Below, in pieces: positions 25,809-34,006 of a DNA stretch of 44,427 nt. How positions within the stretch are numbered: the stretch's first letter is position 1; every line of letters starts with the position of its first letter. The stretch comes from Amycolatopsis pithecellobii (GTDB taxonomy: Bacteria; Actinomycetota; Actinomycetes; Mycobacteriales; Pseudonocardiaceae). The notes beneath the pieces are model-generated. The model did not search any database and was not told the DNA's origin. It worked only from the letters and a program-made list of their open reading frames with translations. The stretch covers positions 1 to 44,427 of the forward strand of contig NZ_WMBA01000065.1 of the NCBI RefSeq assembly GCF_009707865.1, written 5' to 3'. The translations under genes were made by a program, and so were the position numbers.

Positions 25809-25822
25809 TAGCATTTGCGGCC
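25809..25822 (+). promoter_or_regulatory. Putative -10 box of the first acyltransferase gene
   Basis: TAGCAT (25809-25814) ends 8 nt before the ATG at 25823. The same hexamer sits 9 nt before the paralogous gene at 27032. Neither gene has a ribosome-binding site. Confidence 0.45.
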
Positions 25823-26950
25823 ATGCGCGCCCCGAAGGTCCACGCCGACGCGAACGTGGGCTTCGCGTGGTTGCGGATGCTGGGTGCGGTCACCGTCGTG
25901 GTGGATCACAGTGCGCCGCTGCTGGATCCCGGCCGGCTCACGATCTTCCCCGCCTCATGGGGCATGTCGCCCGGGTACATCGCGCTGATGGGCTTCTTCG
26001 CGATGAGCGGCTACCAGATCCAGGACAGCTGGTCGCGAGACCCGTCGTGGTGGCGGTTCGCGGCGCGGCGGCTGCTGCGGATCCTGCCGCCGCTCGTGGT
26101 CGTGGTCTCGGTGACGGTACTGGTGATCGGCCCGTTGGTGACCAGCCTCTCGCAGGGTGCGTACTGGTCGAACCTCCAGACCTGGCGTTATCTCGTCGGC
26201 ACCATCGTGTTGTTCCTGTTGCAGCACCGGCTGCCGGGCGTGTTCGACGCGAACCCGTACCCGTTCTCGGCCAACGGTGCATTGTGGACACTCCCGATGG
26301 AGATGCTCGGGTACGCGCTCGTGCTGGTCGCCGGTGTGCTGATCGCGCTCGGGCTGACTCGCGGGCTGCTGCTGGTGTTCCTCGGGGTGCTGGTGTACGC
26401 CGACACCCTGTGGCAGGCCACCTTCGGCGATCACGGCGGTGGCGGTTCCCTCGGTGAGCTGCCGCTGGGTTCGACGGTGGCGTTCCTGGTGCCGTTCGTA
26501 CTCGGCATGATCCTGCATTCCTTCCGGCACCGGATCCCGTTGCGCCCGTGGGCGGCGCTGGTACTGCTGGCGCTGTATCTCGCGCTGAACCAGACCCCGG
26601 CCGGCCGGTATGCGCTCGCGCTCGCGGCCGCCTACGGCGCGATCACGCTCGCGACGCACTGGCCGAAGCGGCTGGAAAGGTTCGAACCTTACGTCTACGG
26701 CAGCTATGGCACCTATATCTGGGGATTCCCCATCCAGCAGCTGATCATCATGGCCGGGGTGCACAACGTCGCGGCCCTTGTCCTGCTGGCGGTTCCGGCG
26801 GCGTATGCGGCCGGGCAGCTGTCCTGGCGTTTCATCGAGCAGCCGACCCTGCGCTTGCGCCGGCACCTGCCTGCGCCGGCGGTGAAGCGTCCCGCGCCGG
26901 CGGACGCACCCACGGTGCAGATGGAGCCGGCCGGCACCCCGGTGCGGTGA
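25823..26950 (+). CDS. Acyltransferase-3 family membrane protein, copy 1
   Basis: A 375-aa integral membrane acyltransferase (OafA/YrhL type) with about ten helices. The N-terminal R-x10-H motif is Arg18 and His29 in WLRMLGAVTVVVDHS. MGFFAMSGYQIQDSW and ARRLLRILPP are the usual second and third family blocks, and YGTYIWGFPIQQ and LSWRFIEQPTLRLRR close the domain. The family moves acyl groups from cytosolic acyl-CoA to extracytoplasmic sugars. It lies 55 bp after the glycosyltransferase fusion and is followed by a close paralog. Confidence 0.93.
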   Translation: MRAPKVHADANVGFAWLRMLGAVTVVVDHSAPLLDPGRLTIFPASWGMSPGYIALMGFFAMSGYQIQDSWSRDPSWWRFAARRLLRILPPLVVVVSVTVLVIGPLVTSLSQGAYWSNLQTWRYLVGTIVLFLLQHRLPGVFDANPYPFSANGALWTLPMEMLGYALVLVAGVLIALGLTRGLLLVFLGVLVYADTLWQATFGDHGGGGSLGELPLGSTVAFLVPFVLGMILHSFRHRIPLRPWAALVLLALYLALNQTPAGRYALALAAAYGAITLATHWPKRLERFEPYVYGSYGTYIWGFPIQQLIIMAGVHNVAALVLLAVPAAYAAGQLSWRFIEQPTLRLRRHLPAPAVKRPAPADAPTVQMEPAGTPVR

Positions 26951-26958
26951 GGCGGCCG

Positions 26959-26977
26959 AAGTCACTCTGTGACTTTT
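26959..26977. terminator. Small hairpin between the two acyltransferase genes
   Basis: AAGTCAC (26959-26965) and GTGACTT (26969-26975) form 7-bp arms around a TCT loop, followed by two more bases of T. It could attenuate transcription from copy 1 and would be consistent with copy 2 having its own promoter. Confidence 0.4.
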
Positions 26978-27016
26978 GAGGCGCCGAAACCGGACACGAA
27001 TTTCTTACCGCTCGGT

Positions 27017-27031
27017 TAGCATCGGCTGGTC
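27017..27031 (+). promoter_or_regulatory. Putative -10 box of the second acyltransferase gene
   Basis: TAGCAT (27017-27022) ends 9 nt before the ATG at 27032, repeating the arrangement before copy 1. No ribosome-binding site is seen. Confidence 0.42.
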
Positions 27032-28183
27032 ATGCGATCTTGCCCCAAACTCCATGCCGACTCCCATGTGGGTTTCGCGTGGCTTCGTACCATCGGGGCG
27101 CTGCTGATCGTACTGGATCATTGCTGGGCGCTGCTCGTGTCCGGGCGCTCGACGATCTTCCCGCCGTCCTGGCAGATCGCGCCCGGGTATGTCGCGTTGA
27201 TGGGCCTGTTCGCGATGAGTGGTTACCAGATCCAGCACAGCTGGGCCCGCGATCCGTCGTGGTGGCGGTTCGGTGCGCGCCGGCTGCTGCGCATTCTGCC
27301 GCCGCTGGTCCTGGTGGCGGCGGTGACGACGTTCGTCGTCGGGCCACTGGTCACCGAGTGGCCGCAGGGGGCGTACTGGAGTCATCCGCAGACGTGGCGG
27401 TACTTCGTCGGCACGAGCCTGGTCATGTTGCTGCAGCACCGGTTGCCCGGGGTGTTCGACTCGAATCCGTTCCCGTACTCCGCCAACGGTTCGCTGTGGA
27501 CGCTGCCGATGGAACTGCTCGGCTACGGCCTCGTGCTGCTGCTCGGGGTGTTCCTCGCGCTCGGCGCGTCGAGGCTGGTGCTGCTGCTCCTGCTCGCCGC
27601 CATCGTCTACGCGGACACGACGCTGCAGGCGGACTTCCTGTCGCAGGGCAAGGCCGCTTCGGTGCTGAGCATTCCGCTCGGGTCGGCGGCCTCCTTCCTG
27701 GTCCCGTTCGTGCTCGGGATGGTGCTGCACGCGTTCCGCGACCGGATCCCGCTGCGCCCGTCGATCGCGGCCGGCTTGTTCGTGCTCTGGCTGGCGCTGA
27801 GCCAAACTTCGTGGGACCGCTACACGTTGCCGGTGATGGCGGCATACGGCTCGGTCACGCTCGCGGCGCACTGGCCGCTGCGGTGGGGCGGTGCCGGTGA
27901 CTTCGTGTTCGGCAATTACGGCATCTCGATCTGGGGGTTCCTGGTCCAGCAGTTGATCGTGCTGGCCGGGGTGCGCGAGCCGTGGCTGCTCGTGGTGTTC
28001 TCGCTGCCCGCCGCGTACCTGGCCGGTCAGCTGTCGTGGCGGTTCGTCGAGAAGCCGACTCTCCGGTTGCGCAAGCATTTGCGGCCGAAGCGCGCGGTGG
28101 CTCCGGTGCCGGAACCGGCCACACTCACGCCGGTGGCAGAGCCGCTGTCAGTTCCGCTTTCGTCCGGTCGAGATGTTGCTTGA
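27032..28183 (+). CDS. Acyltransferase-3 family membrane protein, copy 2
   Basis: A 383-aa paralog of the preceding gene, well over half identical through the first 180 residues (shared GFAWLR, ALMG-FAMSGYQIQ, DPSWWRF-ARRLLRILPP, LLQHRLPGVFD). Arg19 and His30 form the R-x10-H motif. The C-terminal tail past the last helix diverges and is Pro/Ala-rich. It arose by tandem duplication; differing tails and loops suggest different acyl donors or acceptors. Its 3' end overlaps the convergent SHOCT-like gene by 59 bp. Confidence 0.93.
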   Translation: MRSCPKLHADSHVGFAWLRTIGALLIVLDHCWALLVSGRSTIFPPSWQIAPGYVALMGLFAMSGYQIQHSWARDPSWWRFGARRLLRILPPLVLVAAVTTFVVGPLVTEWPQGAYWSHPQTWRYFVGTSLVMLLQHRLPGVFDSNPFPYSANGSLWTLPMELLGYGLVLLLGVFLALGASRLVLLLLLAAIVYADTTLQADFLSQGKAASVLSIPLGSAASFLVPFVLGMVLHAFRDRIPLRPSIAAGLFVLWLALSQTSWDRYTLPVMAAYGSVTLAAHWPLRWGGAGDFVFGNYGISIWGFLVQQLIVLAGVREPWLLVVFSLPAAYLAGQLSWRFVEKPTLRLRKHLRPKRAVAPVPEPATLTPVAEPLSVPLSSGRDVA

Positions 28184-29108
28184 GTTGCGCCGCTCGCGCG
28201 GCGGCCGCCGGTTGTGACAGCCAGAGGATGACCGCGAGATCACCCGAGGAGTACCAGGTTCCGTTCATCAGCCGGCCCGACCGGGTCCCGCTGAGGACCG
28301 AGGAATCGGCGGGCAGCGGGACGAAACCCGTGCTGAGTGCCCCGGACCGCATGTAGTCGGCGACCTTCTTCGCCTTGGCGGCGTCCGCCGCGTGCACGAC
28401 AAGAAGAAAGTACCGCTCGTTGTTGAGCGAGGAACCGCGGTAGACGATCTCGGTGACCTCGTTTTCCGCGAAGAACTGGGCCGCCTGGGCGGGATAGAGC
28501 CCGCGCTGTGCGCCCTGGTCGACCGAGACCATCGCGTTGCCGGTTTCCGGAACACCGGGCAGCGCCGGCACTCGCTGCTCGATCGGGACCACCGGCACGC
28601 TCGGCGTCGTCGAGGGGGTGACGGGCGCCGCGCCGGTGGCCGGGGCCGGCTTGTCGCGGACGCCGAGGAACCAGGTCGCGCCGATGATCATGAGCAGCAC
28701 CAGCAACACCCCGAGCGCGAGGAACAGCCACGTCGGCCGGTGCCGGGACGGGCGGTTCGGGCGGGTCGGCAACGGTGGCACCTGCTGTTTCGACGGCTGC
28801 AGGCCTGGCAACGGACCGATCGCCGGCGTGACCACGGTCGGCAGGTCATGGATCGTCGGATGCCGCATCGACTCGGTGGACCGCTCGTCGGCCGGGCTGG
28901 GCGCGCTCGTCGGGCGGTCGCTCGCCAGCAGGGCGGCGGACCGGCCCGGCGGCTGCTGGGCGATCACGGGTGCCGTCACTGGGGAAGGGGAGAACCCGCC
29001 GGAGGCCGCGGCCAGCAACTCCTCACGTTGCTTCCGATGCTCGCGCAGGCTGATCTCGCCACTGGCCAGCTGCATATCCAGGCGGCGAAGGTCTTCCTGC
29101 CAGGTCAT
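28125..29108 (-). CDS. SHOCT-like single-pass membrane protein (paralog B)
   Basis: A 327-aa protein. ATG 29108 is chosen because AAGGAG sits just upstream; the longer frame to 29183 has no such signal. Residues 1-32 (MTWQEDLRRLDMQLASGEIS, then a basic helix) match paralog A at 19939-21114. A Pro/Thr-rich region follows. The membrane helix is near residues 150-172 (WLFLALGVLLVLLMIIGATWFL). The exported domain has ENEVTEIVYRGSSLNNERYFLLVV and differs from that of paralog A. It closes the glycan block. The promoter region carries a nested inverted repeat (29126-29216). Function unknown. Confidence 0.85.
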   Translation of the reverse strand: MTWQEDLRRLDMQLASGEISLREHRKQREELLAAASGGFSPSPVTAPVIAQQPPGRSAALLASDRPTSAPSPADERSTESMRHPTIHDLPTVVTPAIGPLPGLQPSKQQVPPLPTRPNRPSRHRPTWLFLALGVLLVLLMIIGATWFLGVRDKPAPATGAAPVTPSTTPSVPVVPIEQRVPALPGVPETGNAMVSVDQGAQRGLYPAQAAQFFAENEVTEIVYRGSSLNNERYFLLVVHAADAAKAKKVADYMRSGALSTGFVPLPADSSVLSGTRSGRLMNGTWYSSGDLAVILWLSQPAAAARAAQLKQHLDRTKAELTAALPPA

Positions 29109-29125
29109 CGAGGCTCCTTGGAGTC

Positions 29126-29216
29126 TTACCAATCCGACCGAAAGTAGGCGGACACGGTCCGTAGCCGATCTGCTTGTAGACATCCGTTTCCGCCGTGGCT
29201 GCCGTCGGATTGGTAA
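29126..29216. repeat. 91-bp nested inverted repeat
   Basis: TTACCAATCCGAC (29126-29138) pairs perfectly with GTCGGATTGGTAA (29204-29216). Inside it GGCGGACACGG (29147-29157) pairs with CCGTTTCCGCC (29184-29194), 10 of 11. The outer arm nearest the gene overlaps the likely promoter of paralog B. It could be a two-site operator, an RNA structure or a small palindromic element. Confidence 0.65.
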
Positions 29217-29281
29217 CGAAGGGCACAGTCGGCCCTACGGTAGCGCGATCGAGTGAACGGTGGGCGATCCCCGCGGGCGAA

Positions 29282-30097
29282 TCAGAACAGGGTCAGCGGA
29301 TCGCTGGGGAGCGGCTCCGGCAGCGGCTCGACATCGGGCAGGCGGGCGCGCACCTCGTCGTGGAAGCGGCGGGCGAGGACGAGCGCCCGCGCATTGTCCG
29401 GGGTGTGCACGAAGACCGTCGGGGAGCGGCCTTCCCGCAACCAGCCGACGACGGTGTCGACCCAGTGTTGCCAGCCCTCGACGGTTTGCGCGTCATCGTC
29501 GCGCCCGATGTATCGGACGACGGGATGCGCGGTAAGCGCTTGCGAGCGGCGCGGCAGGCGCGGTTTCTGCTGCCACGCCTCCTCTTCCGCGGGGCCGAGC
29601 GGCGGAGCGCCGAACAGGACCGTGGTGTCGAACAGCACCCACTCGGCGCCGACCTCGCCGAGCACCTGCTCCAACCGTTGAGGGTGCGCGAAAAACGCGG
29701 GATGCCGCACTTCGACGGTCAGCCGGCGATCGCGCGGCATACGACGCAGGAACGCCGCGAGCGCGCCGAGATCGGGTGGTCCGAACGACGCCGGCAGCTG
29801 GACCCACAGCGCGTGCACCCGCTCGCCGAGGGGCTCGATCGTGTCGAGGAAGCTCCGGACGAGTCCGGCGACGTCGCCCAGCCGTCGCTCGTGGGTGATC
29901 GCCTTCGGCAGTTTGAGCAGGAGCCGGAAGTCCGGCGGGGTCTGGTCCACCCACGAGGAGATCGTGCTCGCGGCCGGCGTCGCGTAGAAGGTCGTGTTGC
30001 CCTCCACCGCGTTGCACCAGCTCGCGTACGAACGCAACCGTTCCGGCAGCGGCCACGCCGGGTGGGTCCACATCGCGCAGCCCACATGCACCCGCAT
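29282..30097 (-). CDS. DUF72 family protein
   Basis: A 271-aa protein with the DUF72 TIM-barrel pattern: VHVGCAMWTHPAW at the start, YASWCNAVEGNTTFYATP, then FRLLLKLPKAITHE, VQLPASF and VEVRHPAFF, ending in YIGRDDDAQ and VFVHTPDNARALV. The family lies near endonuclease-IV-like and xylose-isomerase-like barrels, but no reaction is established. It is 9 bp downstream of the ABC exporter stop on the same strand, so it may be the last gene of the TetR-ABC transcript. Confidence 0.9.
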   Translation of the reverse strand: MRVHVGCAMWTHPAWPLPERLRSYASWCNAVEGNTTFYATPAASTISSWVDQTPPDFRLLLKLPKAITHERRLGDVAGLVRSFLDTIEPLGERVHALWVQLPASFGPPDLGALAAFLRRMPRDRRLTVEVRHPAFFAHPQRLEQVLGEVGAEWVLFDTTVLFGAPPLGPAEEEAWQQKPRLPRRSQALTAHPVVRYIGRDDDAQTVEGWQHWVDTVVGWLREGRSPTVFVHTPDNARALVLARRFHDEVRARLPDVEPLPEPLPSDPLTLF

Positions 30098-30106
30098 GGC
30101 TGGAGA

Positions 30107-32065
30107 CTACTCAACCGCGTCGTCCAGGTAAGCCGCCGCCTGGAGGGTGAACAGGTCCGCGTAGGCACCGCCGAGTCGCATCAGTTGCTCGTGGGTCCCG
30201 TGTTCGGCGAGTTTGCCGTGATCGAGCAGCAGGATCTGCTCCGCCTGCCGCACCGTGGAGAACCGGTGCGAGATGTACAGCGTCGTGCGGCCGGAGGCGA
30301 GCGCCCGCAGGCGGGCGAACAGCTCGTGCTCGGCTTGCGCGTCGAGCGCCGACGTCGGTTCGTCGAGAATCAGCAGCGGCGCGTCCCGCATGAAGGCCCG
30401 CGCCAGCGCCACTTTCTGCCATTCCCCGCCCGACAGGCTCACGCCCTGGTCGAACCACCGGCCGAGCGGGCTGTCGTATCCCTTCGGCAGCCGCTCGATG
30501 CGCTCGGCCGCGCCGGCCCGCCGCGCGGAATCGACGATCCGTTCTCGATCGTCCAAAGCGGACAGTTGACCGAGGCCGATGTTCTCCGCGGCCGTTCCCT
30601 GGTATGTCACGTAATCCTGGAACATCGCACTGATCCGCATTCGTAGCTCGTCCGGGTCGAACTCACGGATGTCAACGCCGTCGAGCAGGATCCGTCCGCT
30701 CGTCGGGTCGTACAGTCGGCACAGCAATTTGATCAGGGTCGACTTTCCTGCACCGTTGCGCCCGACGACGGCCACCGTCTCACCCGGCCGGATTTCGAAG
30801 CTCACGCTGTCCAGCGCCGGCTCGTCGGCGCCGGGATAGCTGAACGACACGTCCTGGAATTCGACATGCCCGCGCACTTTCTCCGGCAGCGGGCGGGGAT
30901 GCGTGGGCCGGGTGATCCGCGGCCGAGTGCCCAGGAACTGGTACAGCGTGTCGAGATACAGATTGTTCTCGTACATTCCGGAAAATCCGGTGAACAACCC
31001 CTGGACCGATGCCTGTACGGCGGTCGCGGCGCTGGTGTACAGCGCGAGATCGCCGATCGTCAGCCTGCCGTGCACCGCCTCCAGTGCGATGTACAGCGCG
31101 ATCCCGGAACCCGCCGCGGTCGACAGGAAACTCCATGCCGTGCCGACGAGATTCCGGGTCGTGGTCAACTTGCGTTCGCGTGCGTAGTAGGTCTGCCCGA
31201 GCCGCCGGAAGCGGTCGGTCAGGTACGTGCCCAGTCCGAAGAGTTTGGTCTCCTTGGCATAGGTGTCCGTTGTGACGAGCGAAGAAAGATAGTCCATCCG
31301 CCGCCGGATCGGGGAGACGTACAGCGCCAGCATGAACGCCCGTGCGCCGTACTTGGACTGCGAGATGAACGCCGGGATCGGCGCCAGCAACGCGATCACC
31401 GCCAGCAGTGGGCTGACCGCGACGAGCAGCGCGACCATGCTCGCGAATGTGATGCCGGTACGCACGAGGCTCAGTGCCGAGGTCAGCATCGACACCGGCC
31501 GCGACGGCGCTTCCTGTGAAGCCTGGCGCAACAGGTCGTACGACTCGGACCCCTCGAAGAACGCGAGGTCGAGCTTTGCCGCGTGGGACATCACCTGGTG
31601 CCGGATGGTCAGCGTCATCCGTTCCTGCAGCAGTTGCTGTGCGACGTTCGTCAGTGCGGTGCTCAGCGCGGTCGCGGTGAAGACACCGAGCTGGAAGGCG
31701 GCGATCTCGACGATCCGCCCCGTGGTGCCGTGCCCCTGTACCGCCGCGACGACCGCGTCCAGCAACAACTTCGCGAGATAGGCGGTGAGCGTCGGCAGCA
31801 GTCCACTGACCACTGTGGACAGTACAATGAAGACGGTCATGACCGGGCTGGCCTGCCAGGTCAGCTTGAGCACCTTGGGCAACCCGCGCACCGTGCCACC
31901 CACCGACGTGCGCAACCGGAGGAGCCGGGCGCGCAGGTCCTTCGGCCCGTCGTCGGGTTTGGGATCGGGGATCTCGATGGGGCCGGTCAGCCCGCTGTCG
32001 GGCACCGTGCTGCTCGCCTGCCGCAGCCGTCGTCTGAGGCCGATGGGCGGCCCACCGCCGTGCAT
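30107..32065 (-). CDS. ABC transporter, fused permease and ATPase (exporter type)
   Basis: A 652-aa half-transporter. The ATG at 32065 overlaps the TetR stop by one base; a TTG at 32068 is the alternative. About 60 N-terminal residues are cytosolic. The six-helix membrane domain (about 75-370) follows, and the ATPase has GRNGAGKS (Walker A), SLSGGEWQK (signature), LLILDEP (Walker B) and ISHR. It would work as a homodimer or with a partner elsewhere. The coupled TetR repressor and its operator suggest drug- or metabolite-induced export. The substrate is unknown. Confidence 0.93.
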   Translation of the reverse strand: MHGGGPPIGLRRRLRQASSTVPDSGLTGPIEIPDPKPDDGPKDLRARLLRLRTSVGGTVRGLPKVLKLTWQASPVMTVFIVLSTVVSGLLPTLTAYLAKLLLDAVVAAVQGHGTTGRIVEIAAFQLGVFTATALSTALTNVAQQLLQERMTLTIRHQVMSHAAKLDLAFFEGSESYDLLRQASQEAPSRPVSMLTSALSLVRTGITFASMVALLVAVSPLLAVIALLAPIPAFISQSKYGARAFMLALYVSPIRRRMDYLSSLVTTDTYAKETKLFGLGTYLTDRFRRLGQTYYARERKLTTTRNLVGTAWSFLSTAAGSGIALYIALEAVHGRLTIGDLALYTSAATAVQASVQGLFTGFSGMYENNLYLDTLYQFLGTRPRITRPTHPRPLPEKVRGHVEFQDVSFSYPGADEPALDSVSFEIRPGETVAVVGRNGAGKSTLIKLLCRLYDPTSGRILLDGVDIREFDPDELRMRISAMFQDYVTYQGTAAENIGLGQLSALDDRERIVDSARRAGAAERIERLPKGYDSPLGRWFDQGVSLSGGEWQKVALARAFMRDAPLLILDEPTSALDAQAEHELFARLRALASGRTTLYISHRFSTVRQAEQILLLDHGKLAEHGTHEQLMRLGGAYADLFTLQAAAYLDDAVE

Positions 32066-32646
32066 CAATCCGCTTTCACCGCCCCGTGCAGGAACACGTC
32101 GATCAGTGCGCCGATCTCCAGCGACTGCTGGTCGTCACGGGACCGGCTGAGCAGCAGGGACAGGAAGATCCCGCCCAGCTGCTCCGGAGGCAGGCGCAGC
32201 TTCCCGCGCTCGGGTTCGAACAGTTCGGCGACCGCCGCGCGCATCGCCTCGAACGATGCCTGCCGGTCGCCGCCGCGATGATGCCGCTTCCGCGCGCCGG
32301 AGCGGTGCATCGCACCGGCGATCGCGCCCAGGCGTTCCAGATGCGCGGCCAGTACGCCGGCCGCTTCGGCCAGCCGCTTTTCCGTCGGCTGGTCGAGCGG
32401 GATCTCGGCGAGCAGTTCGATCATCCCGTCCGGGCGCAGTGCTTCGACCACGCACGCGTCGACGAGCTCGTCCTTGTCCGCGAAGGCACGGAAAATCGTG
32501 CCCTCACCGATACCGGCTGCGCGGGCGATCTGCGCGGTGGTGACTGCGGCGCCGTGCTCGACAACCAGTGGCAGCACAGCCTGCACGATCATTTTCCGGC
32601 GTTCACCGGGGCTCATGCCCGGGGCGCGCCGTTTGGTCTCCGTCAC
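32065..32646 (-). CDS. TetR family transcriptional regulator
   Basis: A 193-aa regulator with GTG start. The N-terminal HTH is TTAQIARAAGIGEGTIFRAF (about 40-59). The C-terminal ligand-binding half is helical, with a His/Arg/Lys-rich patch (SGARKRHHRGGDRQ) in the middle. Its stop overlaps the ABC exporter start. A clean palindrome 15 bp upstream of the GTG is the likely autoregulatory operator, so it probably represses itself, the exporter and perhaps the DUF72 gene. Confidence 0.93.
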   Translation of the reverse strand: MTETKRRAPGMSPGERRKMIVQAVLPLVVEHGAAVTTAQIARAAGIGEGTIFRAFADKDELVDACVVEALRPDGMIELLAEIPLDQPTEKRLAEAAGVLAAHLERLGAIAGAMHRSGARKRHHRGGDRQASFEAMRAAVAELFEPERGKLRLPPEQLGGIFLSLLLSRSRDDQQSLEIGALIDVFLHGAVKAD

Positions 32647-32660
32647 GCCGCCCAGTGTGC

Positions 32661-32678
32661 GGAGTGAGCACTCACTCC
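32661..32678. promoter_or_regulatory. TetR operator palindrome
   Basis: GGAGTGAG-CA-CTCACTCC has perfect 8-bp arms and a 2-bp centre. It ends 14 bp before the TetR start codon, where the repressor would cover the promoter. Confidence 0.8.
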
Positions 32679-32693
32679 GTCAAGCGGCCACAA

Positions 32694-32722
32694 AGAACCG
32701 GCCCTGCGGCAGGGCCGGTTCT
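32694..32722 (-). terminator. Intrinsic terminator of the bkd operon
   Basis: Perfect 13-bp arms (32694-32706 and 32710-32722) enclose a 3-nt loop, with TTT continuing on the minus strand. It starts 7 bp after the E2 stop codon (32729) in the direction of bkd transcription and shields the TetR gene. Confidence 0.85.
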
Positions 32723-32728
32723 CCGCTG

Positions 32729-34003
32729 TCAGTAGGTGATCGCGAGCGCGGGGTCGGCCAGCAACGCGCCGACGTCGGCGAGGAACTGCGAGCCCTGCTG
32801 GCCGTCGACCAATCGGTGGTCGAAGCTCAACGCGAGCTGGAGCACCTTCCGCACGGCGAGTTCACCGTCCACGACCCACGGGGTGTCCCTGATCGCGCCG
32901 AAGGCCAGGATCGCCGCTTCACCGGGGTTGATGATCGGCGTCCCGGTGTCGACGCCGAACACGCCGACGTTGGTGATCGTGATCGTCCCGTTCACCATGT
33001 CCTCGGGCGCTGTCCTGCCCTCACGTGCGGTCGTGGTCAGCCCGTCGAGCGCGACCGCCAGTTCCGGCAGCGACATCGCGTCGGCGTCCCGGATCTTCGG
33101 CACCACGAGCCCGCGCGGGGTCGCGGCGGCGATCCCGAGGTGCACGTAGTCCTTGTAGACGATCTCGCCGGCCGCCTCGTCCCAGGACGCGTTCACGTCC
33201 GGAGTTCGTTTGGCGGCAAGGCAAACCGCCTTCGCGGCGAATGCCAGCGGGGTGAGTTTCACGCCCGCGAACGACGGGTGTTTCTTGAGCCGTTCCCGCA
33301 GTTCCATCATCGGCGTGACATCGACCGTGAGGAATTCCGTGACATGCGGGGCGGTGAACGCGCTCGACACCATCGCCTGCGCGGTGGCCTTGCGGACACC
33401 CTTGATCGGCACCCGGCGTTCACGCGCACCCGGCTGCCGCACCACCGGCGCCGGAGCCGCGGCCCGCTCGACGTCCTCTCGCGTGATCACGCCGTCGACC
33501 GAACCGGCCAGCGTGCTCAGGTCCACGCCGAGATCCTTGGCGAGCTTGCGCACCGGCGGTTTCGCCAGCGGCACGTAACCGCTCTTGGCGGCCGGTGCCG
33601 GCTGAGCCGGTTCCGGCCGGCGTGCCGGTTCCGGTTCGGGCACCGGGGTGCCGCGGCGCACGCGCCGTTTGGTGGCAACGGTTTTCGAGCCGTAGCCGAC
33701 GAGCGGCTTCATCTCCTCGTCGGGCGCGGACCCGTTCACCGAGGCACTCCCGCCGCCCGGATCGACGTCGACGGTCAGGATCGGAGCACCGACCTCGACC
33801 GTCTGTCCTTCCTCCACAAGGACTTCGGTGATCCGGCCCGCCCACGGGATTGGCAACTCCACCGCGGCTTTGGCGGTCTCGACCTCGACCACGATCTGGT
33901 TGACCGTCACCTCGTCGCCCGGTTTCACCCGCACGCCAAGGATTTCGGCCTCGGTGAGGCCTTCGGCGGTGTCGGCGAGCAAGAACTGTTTGAAGTCAGG
34001 CAC
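32729..34003 (-). CDS. bkdC: Branched-chain 2-oxo acid dehydrogenase E2 (dihydrolipoamide acyltransferase)
   Basis: A 424-aa E2 with GTG start 3 nt after the E1beta stop. One lipoyl domain (1-80) carries the lipoyl Lys45 in VETAKAAVEL. A Pro/Ala-rich linker follows, then a peripheral-subunit binding domain (KPPVRKLAKDLGVDLSTLAGSVDGVITREDVE). The catalytic domain (about 195-424) has the active-site His in LSFDHRLVDGQQGS. It transfers the acyl group from E1-bound lipoate to CoA. No E3 gene is next door, so dihydrolipoamide dehydrogenase must come from elsewhere. Confidence 0.94.
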   Translation of the reverse strand: MPDFKQFLLADTAEGLTEAEILGVRVKPGDEVTVNQIVVEVETAKAAVELPIPWAGRITEVLVEEGQTVEVGAPILTVDVDPGGGSASVNGSAPDEEMKPLVGYGSKTVATKRRVRRGTPVPEPEPARRPEPAQPAPAAKSGYVPLAKPPVRKLAKDLGVDLSTLAGSVDGVITREDVERAAAPAPVVRQPGARERRVPIKGVRKATAQAMVSSAFTAPHVTEFLTVDVTPMMELRERLKKHPSFAGVKLTPLAFAAKAVCLAAKRTPDVNASWDEAAGEIVYKDYVHLGIAAATPRGLVVPKIRDADAMSLPELAVALDGLTTTAREGRTAPEDMVNGTITITNVGVFGVDTGTPIINPGEAAILAFGAIRDTPWVVDGELAVRKVLQLALSFDHRLVDGQQGSQFLADVGALLADPALAITY

Positions 34004-34006
34004 CGG

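Noticed and set aside
25823..28183. Tandem acyltransferases as a transposon or phage insertion
   Set aside because: No transposase, integrase or target duplication is seen. Base composition matches the neighbours; simple gene duplication explains it.
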